NCBI GenBank assembly: GCA_030834095.1
Contig: JAURGA010000001.1
Location: 40,018-104,017 of the forward strand
Reading direction: 5' to 3'
From: Candidatus Nanopelagicales bacterium
GTDB taxonomy: Bacteria; Actinomycetota; Actinomycetes; Nanopelagicales; Nanopelagicaceae
DNA: 64,000 nt
Of the stretch, positions 42,062-49,764 are shown in pieces. Under the pieces are notes generated by a model. It did not search any database, was not told the DNA's origin, and was given only the letters and a program-made list of their open reading frames with translations. A program made the position numbers and the translations under genes. The first letter of the stretch is position 1. Every line of letters begins with the position of its first letter.

Positions 42062-43316
42062 GATCTAGCGCATTGCGGCCATCAATCATTATTGGATTTG
42101 CTACCAGCTTGGCCATCTTTGCCGGATCAAGTTCGCGATAAATTTTCCATTCGGTTAAATGCAGAACTAAATCTGCGCCCTCAAGTGCGCCTTCAATATC
42201 TTCCGAGAAACCAAGAGCAGGGAATCTCTTCCTTGCAGGAGCAATGGCTTTTGGATCATGAATTGTGACAGTGGCACCAGCTGCTGCAATTTGGGCAGCG
42301 ATATCTAGCGCAGGGGAGTCGCGAACATCATCGCTATCTGGCTTAAATGCCGCACCGAGAACTGCAATCTTCTTACCTGCAAGATTGTCTGATAAATCTC
42401 TACGGACTAATTCGATTACACGTTGTCTAGCGCGTAGATTAATTGAATCAATTTCGCGCAAGAATTCAAGTGCCTGATCAGCGCCAAGTTCACCAGCTCG
42501 TGCCATAAATGCACGAATATCTTTCGGTAAGCAGCCACCACCAAAACCAATTCCGGCTTGCAAGAAGCGGTTTCCAATTCTTGGGTCATACCCAATTGCC
42601 TTTGCGAGCACTGTTACATCTCCACCAGCAGCTTCACAAACTTCAGCCATGGCATTGATGAAGGAGATCTTTGTTGCAAGAAATGAATTTGCAGCCACTT
42701 TAACTAATTCCGAAGTCGGCAAATCTGCCCGAACCCATGGTGTATTTTCTGCCAAGTTACTTGCATAAATTTCCTTCAATTTTGCTTCGGCAGCATCACT
42801 AGTAACACCAACAACTAGACGATTTGGGCGCAGAGTATCTTCAACTGCAAAGCCTTCACGAAGGAATTCTGGGTTCCAAGCTAAATCAGCGCCCGGATTA
42901 ATTTTTAGCAATCGTTCACGGAGCCTGGCGGCAGTTCCGACTGGAACTGTTGATTTACCAACCACAAGAGCACCTGGTTTACAGATTGCAGCTACTGCAT
43001 CTAAAGCCGCATCGACATATTTAAGATCAGCCGCCAAGGAATCAGCCTTCTGCGGGGTTCCGACACAAATAAAGTGAACATCAACATCTGCAATCGCATT
43101 GAAATCTGTGGTGAATGTAAGTCGGCCAGAAGCAATCTCTTTCTGCAATAAGTCTTCTAGATCTGGCTCATAAAATGGAACTTTGCTAGCACTTAAAAGT
43201 TCAATTTTGGCAGCATCTACATCGACGCCAATTACTTCGAATCCCAGCGATGACATACAGGCCGCATGGGTGGCGCCCAAATATCCAGTGCCAATTACGG
43301 AAACTTTAAGCTTCAT
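42006..43316 (-). CDS. ugd: UDP-glucose 6-dehydrogenase
   Basis: The 436-residue NAD enzyme oxidises UDP-glucose to UDP-glucuronate. It has VSVIGTGYLGATHAACMSSLG, VDVDAAKIELL, GKSTVPVGTAARLRERL, NPEFLREGFAVEDTLRPNR, the catalytic loop GFGGGCLPKDIRAF with Cys, and AAFKPDSDDVRDSPALD. The ATG at 43316 gives a clean start; further upstream residues are not family-like. Divergent from a glycosyltransferase with only 40 bases between starts, suggesting shared regulation of polysaccharide synthesis. Confidence 0.95.
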   Translation of the reverse strand: MKLKVSVIGTGYLGATHAACMSSLGFEVIGVDVDAAKIELLSASKVPFYEPDLEDLLQKEIASGRLTFTTDFNAIADVDVHFICVGTPQKADSLAADLKYVDAALDAVAAICKPGALVVGKSTVPVGTAARLRERLLKINPGADLAWNPEFLREGFAVEDTLRPNRLVVGVTSDAAEAKLKEIYASNLAENTPWVRADLPTSELVKVAANSFLATKISFINAMAEVCEAAGGDVTVLAKAIGYDPRIGNRFLQAGIGFGGGCLPKDIRAFMARAGELGADQALEFLREIDSINLRARQRVIELVRRDLSDNLAGKKIAVLGAAFKPDSDDVRDSPALDIAAQIAAAGATVTIHDPKAIAPARKRFPALGFSEDIEGALEGADLVLHLTEWKIYRELDPAKMAKLVANPIMIDGRNALDREAWIAAGWKFRALGRAN

Positions 43317-43323
43317 TTGCCCG

Positions 43324-43329
43324 ATACTA
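43324..43329 (-). promoter_or_regulatory. -10 element of a near-leaderless ugd promoter
   Basis: On the minus strand TAGTAT lies seven bases before the ATG at 43316. Confidence 0.4.
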
Positions 43330-43343
43330 GTGCGAGGTAACAC

Positions 43344-43349
43344 TAACCT
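43344..43349 (+). promoter_or_regulatory. -10 element of a leaderless glycosyltransferase promoter
   Basis: TAACCT lies seven bases before the ATG at 43357. Its -35 region would overlap the ugd -10 element. Confidence 0.4.
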
Positions 43350-43356
43350 TGGAGAT

Positions 43357-44349
43357 ATGAATCAGGTTTCTGACGGTTTGATGGGCGTATCGGTTGTTCT
43401 GCCCATTCTCAACGAGGAGCGACACCTGCGGGAAAGTGTTTCAGCAATTTTGGCCCAGAATTTCAGCGCTCCCTTTGAAGTCATTCTGGCCCTTGGACCT
43501 TCCACTGATCGCACTACTGAAATTGCAAAGGAGATAGCCGCGGGTGATTCGCGGGTTGTTTTAGTAGATAACCCGACTGGGCGCACGGCAAATGGTCTGA
43601 ATGCAGCAATCGCTAGTTCAAAGTATTCGATTATTTCGCGCATCGATGGACATGCTGAGATATCTCCAACATATTTGCGTGATGCAATAGAGTTGTTGAA
43701 TAAAACTGGCGCCGTAAATGTTGGCGGCATCATGGCAGCTGTTGGTAAATCAAAATTCGAGAAAGCAGTTGCAACCGCGATGCGCTCGCCACTAGGTGTT
43801 GGTTCTTCAAGATTTCATACCGGAGGCAGCGCTGGCCCAGCCGATACGGTTTATCTTGGAACCTTTAAAAAATCAGCACTACTTGAAGCTGGCGGTTATG
43901 ACGAGAGATTTACTAGGGCGCAAGATTGGGAATTAAATTTTAGATTACGTAAGAATGGTGGTGTCATCTGGTTTGATCCATCCTTGGTTGTTGCTTATCG
44001 ACCACGTTCAACAATTAAGGCTCTTGCTAAACAATATTTCCAATATGGCACTTGGCGCCGCGCGGTCTCACGTAGCCATAAGGGAAGCGTTAATTTGCGT
44101 TACCTGGCGCCGCCGACCGCCTTCGCTGTTAATGCGCTATCCATAATCTTAGGCTTTTTTCTCTCACCAATATTTTTTCTTCCAGTAGCAACTTATCTAG
44201 CACTAATTCTTATTGGCTCGTTATTTTTAGGTAAGAGCATCGCAGAGAAGATTATTCTGCCAACAGTTTTGGTAACTATGCATATGGTTTGGGGGGCTGG
44301 CTATTTGTCATCACCAAAAGGATTGATGGCAGAAGAAGCTCAAGAATAA
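43357..44349 (+). CDS. Family 2 glycosyltransferase, ExoA-like, membrane anchored
   Basis: The 330-residue protein has a GT-A domain: VSVVLPILNEERHLRESV, the DxD-like RIDGHAEI, and RAQDWELNFRLRKNGG (acceptor/base region). Two or three C-terminal membrane helices lie from about residue 255. This resembles ExoA-type transferases of exopolysaccharide synthesis. The activated sugar may be UDP-glucuronate or a related sugar from Ugd, an inference from the neighbour. It overlaps the next gene (TAATG). Confidence 0.85.
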   Translation: MNQVSDGLMGVSVVLPILNEERHLRESVSAILAQNFSAPFEVILALGPSTDRTTEIAKEIAAGDSRVVLVDNPTGRTANGLNAAIASSKYSIISRIDGHAEISPTYLRDAIELLNKTGAVNVGGIMAAVGKSKFEKAVATAMRSPLGVGSSRFHTGGSAGPADTVYLGTFKKSALLEAGGYDERFTRAQDWELNFRLRKNGGVIWFDPSLVVAYRPRSTIKALAKQYFQYGTWRRAVSRSHKGSVNLRYLAPPTAFAVNALSIILGFFLSPIFFLPVATYLALILIGSLFLGKSIAEKIILPTVLVTMHMVWGAGYLSSPKGLMAEEAQE

Positions 44350-45539
44350 TGAAACGGTATCTAGCGCTAATTGTCTTATTCTCTCTGACTACAATCAGCA
44401 GTGCTTATGCAGTTGTCCCAAAGAGGTTTACCTTTACCGGTTCTGGATTCGGTCATGGCGTTGGACTTAGCCAATATGGGGCAAAGGGCCAGGCCCTTGA
44501 AGGAAAATCAGCAGTAGAAATTCTTAAATACTATTTTCCACAAGCAGAGGTAACGCCTGTTGTAGACACCGCAACAATCAGTGTGAATATTGCACATAGA
44601 GTGACAGCGCTTTCAATTGTTGTTCCACAATCTGATTCTGCAACGGTTGTAATAGGCAATGCAGTTGCAACTCCACTTCCTCAAAATTCACCACTAAATT
44701 TTGCCGTGAGTGACAAATCCATTATCGGTCCTGGTGGAATCGGTAGAACCTGGACGATCAGATGGAATAATCCGCAATCAGTTGTTTCTGTAAATTTTGG
44801 GAAAACTAGCTTCCAAGTCAGTCACGGTTATCTCCGCTTAAAGGCTGTGCGCGCACCCGGAATCGGATTTCGAATCGAAGCAACTAACTTGTTGAGATTG
44901 CGCGATCAATACCTTTATGGAATTGCTGAAGTCCCATCTTCGTGGCCAGAAGCAGCGCTGCAGAGTCAAGTGATTGCATCTCGCACCTATGCATTATTGC
45001 GAATGAATTCAATTAAAAGAGCTTGCGATTGTCATGTTTACAATTCAATGTATGACCAAGCCTTTGTCGGCTATTCCAAAGAGGGCGAACCTAGATATGG
45101 CCAGCTCTGGAAAGCGGCAGTTGATTCAACTCTTGTAGATGAGAGTCATGGGTTAGTCATAACTATTAACCAGCTTCCAGTACGCGTTTTCTTCTCTTCT
45201 TCTTCGGGTGGAATGACCCAACTCCCAGTTGATGTTTGGGGAACAGATATTCCACATCTAGAAAGTGTTCCTGATCCTTGGAGTATTGATCCTGCAGTTA
45301 ATAAAAATTTTGCGCTCTGGAAGAAGAAGGTTTCGCAGAGAGTTATGACAAAAGCATTTGGCTTAACTGATGTTGTTGATTTAAAACTGGGAGATCGAAC
45401 TGCAACTAATAGTGTTTTGAATGTAACTGCAACTTCAAGTGATGGCAGTTCAAAAACTCTGCCTGTTGGAACTTTCAAAAGCGCAGTAAAATTACCCTCT
45501 TCTTGGTTTGAATTAACAGCACAAAGCCAAAAAAACTAA
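44349..45539 (+). CDS. Exported SpoIID/LytB-domain protein
   Basis: The 396-residue product has a signal peptide (KRYLALIVLFSLTTISSAYA), an N-terminal FTGSGFGHGVGLSQYGAKG motif and the SpoIID core (YGIAEVPSSWPEAALQSQVIASRTYALL), plus FFSSSSGGMTQ. SpoIID in Bacillus is a lytic transglycosylase, but the motif order here is the actinobacterial arrangement and these species do not sporulate. A role in cell-wall remodelling or polysaccharide attachment is inferred. Cys residues (RACDCH) may form a disulfide. It converges with dapD by overlapping stops. Confidence 0.82.
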   Translation: MKRYLALIVLFSLTTISSAYAVVPKRFTFTGSGFGHGVGLSQYGAKGQALEGKSAVEILKYYFPQAEVTPVVDTATISVNIAHRVTALSIVVPQSDSATVVIGNAVATPLPQNSPLNFAVSDKSIIGPGGIGRTWTIRWNNPQSVVSVNFGKTSFQVSHGYLRLKAVRAPGIGFRIEATNLLRLRDQYLYGIAEVPSSWPEAALQSQVIASRTYALLRMNSIKRACDCHVYNSMYDQAFVGYSKEGEPRYGQLWKAAVDSTLVDESHGLVITINQLPVRVFFSSSSGGMTQLPVDVWGTDIPHLESVPDPWSIDPAVNKNFALWKKKVSQRVMTKAFGLTDVVDLKLGDRTATNSVLNVTATSSDGSSKTLPVGTFKSAVKLPSSWFELTAQSQKN

Positions 45540-46453
45540 TTAGCGTGAAGAACTGAATTCAATCCACCCCAACTGCCAGTCTTAGGTAGCGCCTCGAGTG
45601 CGCCGCTCTTTGAGTTGCGTCGGAATAACAGGTTATTTGCACCAGAAAGTTCACTAGCTTTAACAACACTGTCATCTGGAAGCGATATTTTTGAACCTGC
45701 AGTTATGTAAGTTCCAGATTCAACAACACAATCGTTTCCAAGTGAGATTCCCAAACCAGCATTTGCGCCCAATAAACAGCGTTCGCCAATTGAAATTACT
45801 TGCCTACCGCCGCCACTCAAAGTTCCCATGATCGAAGCTCCGCCACCAATATCACTTCCATCTCCGACAACAACGCCTGCACTGATACGGCCTTCAACCA
45901 TAGATTTGCCGAGCGTTCCTGCGTTGAAATTAACAAAGCCTTCATGCATGACAGTTGTGCCACTTGAAAGATAGGCACCAAGTCGAACTCGATCCGCATC
46001 AGCAATGCGAACACCTTCTGGAACTACGTAATCAACCATTCTTGGGAACTTATCTACTGAAAAAACTGTGAGGGTTCCATGTTTAGCTCGTAACTTTGGC
46101 CCAACCGAGCTAAAAGTTGAAACCGAACATGGTCCAGCAGATGTCCAAACCACATTATTTAAAATGCCAAATATTCCATCTAGTGATTGGCCATGAGGTT
46201 TAACAATTCGATGCGAAAGTAGATGAAGCCTTAGATAGGCATCGGCAACATCTGCCGGAGGAGCATCTAAATCGATTTCGATACTAACCTTTGATTTGGT
46301 TACCTCTCGGATTGGATCATCTCCGGTAAATTGCGAAAGGTCTGGGTCGTTATTTTCCGCAAGCTTGCCAATTCCAAGTGAATCAAACCAGACATCTAAA
46401 ACTTCGCCAGAATTTGTGGTACTGGCGATTCCAAATCCAAAGGCGCTTCTCAT
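45536..46453 (-). CDS. dapD: Tetrahydrodipicolinate N-succinyltransferase (actinobacterial type)
   Basis: The 305-residue protein has an N-terminal domain and a left-handed beta helix from about residue 150 built of hexapeptide repeats (VRLGAYLSSGTTVMHEGFVNFNAG, SDIGGGASIMGTLSGGG). The catalytic glutamate is in KSMVEGRIS. It succinylates tetrahydrodipicolinate in lysine and meso-diaminopimelate synthesis and pairs with DapC at 62816. TAGCGT lies six bases before the ATG (leaderless). Confidence 0.95.
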   Translation of the reverse strand: MRSAFGFGIASTTNSGEVLDVWFDSLGIGKLAENNDPDLSQFTGDDPIREVTKSKVSIEIDLDAPPADVADAYLRLHLLSHRIVKPHGQSLDGIFGILNNVVWTSAGPCSVSTFSSVGPKLRAKHGTLTVFSVDKFPRMVDYVVPEGVRIADADRVRLGAYLSSGTTVMHEGFVNFNAGTLGKSMVEGRISAGVVVGDGSDIGGGASIMGTLSGGGRQVISIGERCLLGANAGLGISLGNDCVVESGTYITAGSKISLPDDSVVKASELSGANNLLFRRNSKSGALEALPKTGSWGGLNSVLHAN

Positions 46454-46459
46454 GAGATA

Positions 46460-46465
46460 ACGCTA
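46460..46465 (-). promoter_or_regulatory. -10 element of a leaderless dapD promoter
   Basis: On the minus strand TAGCGT lies exactly six bases before the ATG at 46453. Confidence 0.45.
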
Positions 46466-46483
46466 CCAAAACCAATCTGATAC

Positions 46484-46489
46484 TAGACT
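46484..46489 (+). promoter_or_regulatory. -10 element upstream of the LOG-family gene
   Basis: TAGACT lies nine bases before the ATG at 46499, so the leader would be about three bases. Confidence 0.4.
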
Positions 46490-46498
46490 TCATTTATT

Positions 46499-47041
46499 AT
46501 GCGAATAGCCGTTTATTGCTCAGCATCGACAAGTATTGACCAGAAGTATCTTGATCTGGCCTTCGATGTTGGTGTTGCTATCGCCACCAGTGGCGCTGAT
46601 TTAGTCTGGGGCGGTGGTCAAGTTTCGATGATGGGTGCAGCTGCCCGAGGCGCACGTGAACGTGGCGCTAAAACTTTTGGAGTGATTCCGGAGAAACTTT
46701 TAACAATAGAGTTTGTCGATCCAGAAGCTACCGAAATGTTAACTGTTTCAAATATGCGAACTCGCAAAGCCAAGATTGAGGAGATCTCTGATGCCTTCAT
46801 AATGTTGCCTGGTGGAATCGGAACCTTAGAAGAGTTCTTTGAAATTTGGGTCGGTCGTAAATTGGGATACCACTCAAAACCCGTAGTCGTTTGTGACCCT
46901 TTCGGAACTTATGAGATGCTGCAAACTTCGCTGGATTATTTAAGTCAAGAAGAATTCATCGGCGCCACTTCAAATGAATTAGTTGCTTGGTGCCGCGACA
47001 TCCCAAGCGCAATTCGTGCCTGCAAGCCCCACAGGGATTAA
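46499..47041 (+). CDS. LOG-family cytokinin riboside phosphoribohydrolase-like protein
   Basis: The 180-residue Rossmann-fold protein has the LOG-family motifs GGGQVSMMGAAARGA (near 39-53), MRTRK and PGGIGTLEEFFE. Family enzymes split N6-modified AMP or AMP to a base and ribose-5-phosphate; in actinobacteria they are annotated TIGR00730 (M. tuberculosis Rv1205). It diverges from dapD by 45 bases. Confidence 0.88.
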   Translation: MRIAVYCSASTSIDQKYLDLAFDVGVAIATSGADLVWGGGQVSMMGAAARGARERGAKTFGVIPEKLLTIEFVDPEATEMLTVSNMRTRKAKIEEISDAFIMLPGGIGTLEEFFEIWVGRKLGYHSKPVVVCDPFGTYEMLQTSLDYLSQEEFIGATSNELVAWCRDIPSAIRACKPHRD

Positions 47042-47080
47042 CCTGGAAGTTAGTTACTTATAAACCTTAAGTTAGACGGG

Positions 47081-47086
47081 TAATCT
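47081..47086 (+). promoter_or_regulatory. -10 element of a leaderless promoter (mini sigma-region-4 gene)
   Basis: TAATCT lies exactly six bases before the ATG at 47093; no Shine-Dalgarno sequence is present. Confidence 0.45.
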
Positions 47087-47092
47087 AGGGTT

Positions 47093-47278
47093 ATGGGCGC
47101 ACTCTCCGAACTTCTCGCTAGTTTGCCGGAGGAAGAGCGTTTCATTCTTACGATGCATTACATCCGATCCATGTCGGCCGAGGAGATTGCCGAGGCGCTT
47201 GGAGTCCCAGAACGCGCGGTTCAAAGCGTTATCACGAGCGGCAAATCTCGTCTACTCTCCGCGTTAAATCAGGGCTAA
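47093..47278 (+). CDS. Stand-alone sigma-70 region 4-type HTH protein
   Basis: The 61-residue protein is nearly all sigma region 4: LPEEERFILTMHYIRSMSAEEIAEALGVPERAVQSV, closely like ECF/sigma-70 region 4.2 with EIAEALG and a VQSVITSGKSRL recognition helix. Regions 1-3 are missing, so it cannot act as a complete sigma factor. It could bind the -35 element or the beta-flap as a regulator. The O-methyltransferase and htrA that normally flank sigE in actinobacteria lie 2 kb downstream, without sigE. Confidence 0.7.
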   Translation: MGALSELLASLPEEERFILTMHYIRSMSAEEIAEALGVPERAVQSVITSGKSRLLSALNQG

Positions 47279-47404
47279 TCCCGAGGTTAATTTCAATTTC
47301 CTTTCACTACCGCTTTTGCGAGATACTTACCCACAGACTTACCCCCAAGATTTAAAGCACCACTAAATCATCAATAATGCAACCAAATGTAAAAGGAGCA
47401 AAAC

Positions 47405-47584
47405 ATGGCAGCCATGAAACCCCGAACTGGTGATGGACCCATGGAAGTTACCAAGGAGGCTCGCAGTTTCGTTATGCGGATCCCTCTAGAAGGCGGCGGA
47501 CGTTTGGTCGTCGAGTTAAATGTTGAAGAAGCCACAAATCTTGGAAATGCACTACAGGCAGCGGTCTCCCTCGTTAAGAAGTAA
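47405..47584 (+). CDS. DUF3117 protein
   Basis: The 59-residue protein begins MAAMKPRTGDGPMEVTKEAR and has RIPLEGGGRLVVELNVEEA, the conserved actinobacterial DUF3117 pattern (M. tuberculosis Rv1211 type). Function unknown. A strong AAAGGAG ribosome-binding site lies six bases before the ATG. Confidence 0.9.
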   Translation: MAAMKPRTGDGPMEVTKEARSFVMRIPLEGGGRLVVELNVEEATNLGNALQAAVSLVKK

Positions 47585-47618
47585 CAAGTCCTTGCGGGTA
47601 TTGGGATAAGCAAAAGTC

Positions 47619-49121
47619 GTGAAACTATTGCCGGAAATTGATTGCTTATCGATTTCAGATATCGATTTTTCTAAGTATGACGCTGTCGCGGTTCCAATTG
47701 TTAAATCAGATAATGGTCTTGAACTGGGCAATCCAAAAGCTATTAAGGCAATTGAAAAATCTTTTGATATTAAATTAGATAACTTACTTTTAAATTGGCC
47801 AGATGCCACTGGTAAAGCTGGTGAATTAATTGAAGTTCCAATTTCGGCGCCAGAAGCAAAAATATCTCGGATCTATTTTGTGGGGATTGGCGATAATAGT
47901 TCTGATGATTTACGCAAGGCCGGAACTTCGCTATCGCGTAAAGTTAAGAGCTCTGGATCCGCAATATTAAATGCGCTAGTCACAACAAAGCAGAGCGCTC
48001 GCAACCATTCTGTTGCAATTGCTTTAGCAAGTTATTCCTGGAGCCAGAAGAGCCCACCTCCAAAAGGTCTGAAGGCAGCCAGTTTTACCTTGGCCGGAAA
48101 TTTTAAAAATGAAATATCTGATGCCAGATTGCTTGCCGAAGGTGTCTGGGTTGCTCGCGATTTAATTCATACCCCTTCAAATATAAAGAATCCACTCTGG
48201 ATTGCGGACCAAGCTAAAGCTCTTGTCACAAAAGCGAGAGATTCTTCACTTAAGATTGAAGTTAAAAGCGGAGCGGCACTAGCTAAATTCGGCGGCCTAC
48301 TTGCAGTTGGAAATTCTGCTCCTAAACCCGGACCAAGGTTGGTTCAAGTTTCATACGAACCGCGGGGTTCTAAGAATTGGCCACATGTTGTTTTGGTAGG
48401 CAAAGGAATCACCTTCGATACTGGAGGAGTCTCGCTTAAACGACCTTATGAAAATATGGTTGGAATGAAGAGCGACATGTCTGGCGCAGCTGCAGTTCTA
48501 GCCACAGTAATTGCAATTGCAAAATTGGGTGCAAATGCTCCAAAGCTTCGGGTAACTGGAATTTTGATGTGCGCCGAAAATGCTTTATCTAGCACTTCAC
48601 AGAGACCTTCTGATGTTATTACTCATTATGGCGGAACCACAGTTGAAGTAATTAACACTGATGCTGAAGGCCGGTTAGTTCTTGCAGATGGTCTTGCTTA
48701 TGCAGATGCTGAACTAAAGCCAGATTATTTAATTGATGTTGCAACTCTCACAGGTGCAGCAACTCTTGGACTTGGCAGACAGTATGCAGCGATGTATACC
48801 CGCGATATTTTATTAGCCCAAGCTTTATACGATGCTGGGCAGAGCTCTGGCGAGCGGGTATGGCATATGCCTTTAATTGATGATTACAAAACCGCACTTG
48901 CAAGTGAAATTGCAGACTTCAATCACACCGCAGAAAAACCAGATTTTAACGGCGGCTCGATCACAGCCGCACTTTTCTTGGAGCATTTTGCTGGCAATCG
49001 AAAATGGGTGCACCTCGATATCGCCGGTCCGGCTCGCTCTGAAAATGATTCTGGAGAAAATCCAAAAGGCGGCACTGGCTTCGGCGTTAGATTGCTAATC
49101 GAGTGGTTGACTTCGCTATGA
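47619..49121 (+). CDS. pepA: Leucyl aminopeptidase PepA (M17)
   Basis: The 500-residue enzyme has the M17 metal site: VGKGITFDTGGVSLK, MKSDMSGAAAVL, and the signature NTDAEGRLVLADGLAYA, preceded by a Macro-like N-terminal domain. It removes N-terminal Leu and other residues using two metal ions; a role in glutathione or mycothiol conjugate turnover is possible. GTG start 34 bases after DUF3117. It overlaps the O-methyltransferase by four bases (ATGA). Confidence 0.94.
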   Translation: MKLLPEIDCLSISDIDFSKYDAVAVPIVKSDNGLELGNPKAIKAIEKSFDIKLDNLLLNWPDATGKAGELIEVPISAPEAKISRIYFVGIGDNSSDDLRKAGTSLSRKVKSSGSAILNALVTTKQSARNHSVAIALASYSWSQKSPPPKGLKAASFTLAGNFKNEISDARLLAEGVWVARDLIHTPSNIKNPLWIADQAKALVTKARDSSLKIEVKSGAALAKFGGLLAVGNSAPKPGPRLVQVSYEPRGSKNWPHVVLVGKGITFDTGGVSLKRPYENMVGMKSDMSGAAAVLATVIAIAKLGANAPKLRVTGILMCAENALSSTSQRPSDVITHYGGTTVEVINTDAEGRLVLADGLAYADAELKPDYLIDVATLTGAATLGLGRQYAAMYTRDILLAQALYDAGQSSGERVWHMPLIDDYKTALASEIADFNHTAEKPDFNGGSITAALFLEHFAGNRKWVHLDIAGPARSENDSGENPKGGTGFGVRLLIEWLTSL

Positions 49122-49762
49122 CCACTGAGAAGCCGTTATCCAACCGCGGTGACATGTCAGCCTTTGCTGAAAACTTTCCGCATGAAGATTTCTTTATGCA
49201 GCAGGCGAGAAAAAATGGTGCTGAAATCGGAGCACCCGATCCAACAATTGGTGTTGGTGGTTTAATCAATTTTGTTGCCGGATTAATCTCTGCAAAATCA
49301 ATTGTTGAAATCGGAACTGGCTCTGGCGTGAGCGGTCTATGGATTTTTAATGGAGCGCCAAAAGATGCGACATTTACCTCTATTGATTCTGAGCGCGAAC
49401 ATTCAGCCAGTGCGAAAGAGATTTTGGAAGAAGCCGGCATCTCTGCGCAAAGATTCAGATTAATCACAGGGAATATTGTTGAAGTTGTTGGAAAGTTAGC
49501 GGATTCTAATTACGACTTAATGATTGTGAGATCACCAATAGATATGGTTGATGTAGTGCAAGAGAGTTATAGATTATTGAAGCCAAGTGGCGTGCTGATT
49601 ATTGATAACGCGCTTGATGGTGGCAAGGTTGCCGACCCTACCCAACGCGACTTTGAAACCATTGCCCGCCGCGATTCCATTAAGGCCATCAAAGAAGATT
49701 CGAGATGGAGCTCATCACTAATTCCAATTGGCGGCGGGGCGCTTCTCGCTCGTAAGATTTGA
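49118..49762 (+). CDS. O-methyltransferase (caffeoyl-CoA-OMT-like)
   Basis: The 214-residue class I methyltransferase has the SAM motif SIVEIGTGSGVSGLWI (motif I), FTSIDSEREHSASAKE and a metal-binding-like LIIDNALDGGKV. The substrate is unknown. Orthologues precede sigE in other actinobacteria (M. tuberculosis Rv1220c); here the next gene is htrA, two bases after the stop, so sigE and rseA are missing between them. The start is set by the ATGA overlap with pepA. Confidence 0.88.
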   Translation: MTTEKPLSNRGDMSAFAENFPHEDFFMQQARKNGAEIGAPDPTIGVGGLINFVAGLISAKSIVEIGTGSGVSGLWIFNGAPKDATFTSIDSEREHSASAKEILEEAGISAQRFRLITGNIVEVVGKLADSNYDLMIVRSPIDMVDVVQESYRLLKPSGVLIIDNALDGGKVADPTQRDFETIARRDSIKAIKEDSRWSSSLIPIGGGALLARKI

Positions 49763-49764
49763 TT

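Noticed and set aside
44349-45539. SpoIID gene as evidence for sporulation
   Set aside because: No other sporulation genes are seen and this domain is common in non-sporulating actinobacteria.
47327-47335. TTACCCACA as a DnaA box, possible replication origin
   Set aside because: Only one near-match to TTATCCACA, with no cluster of boxes and no dnaA, dnaN, parA or rpmH nearby.
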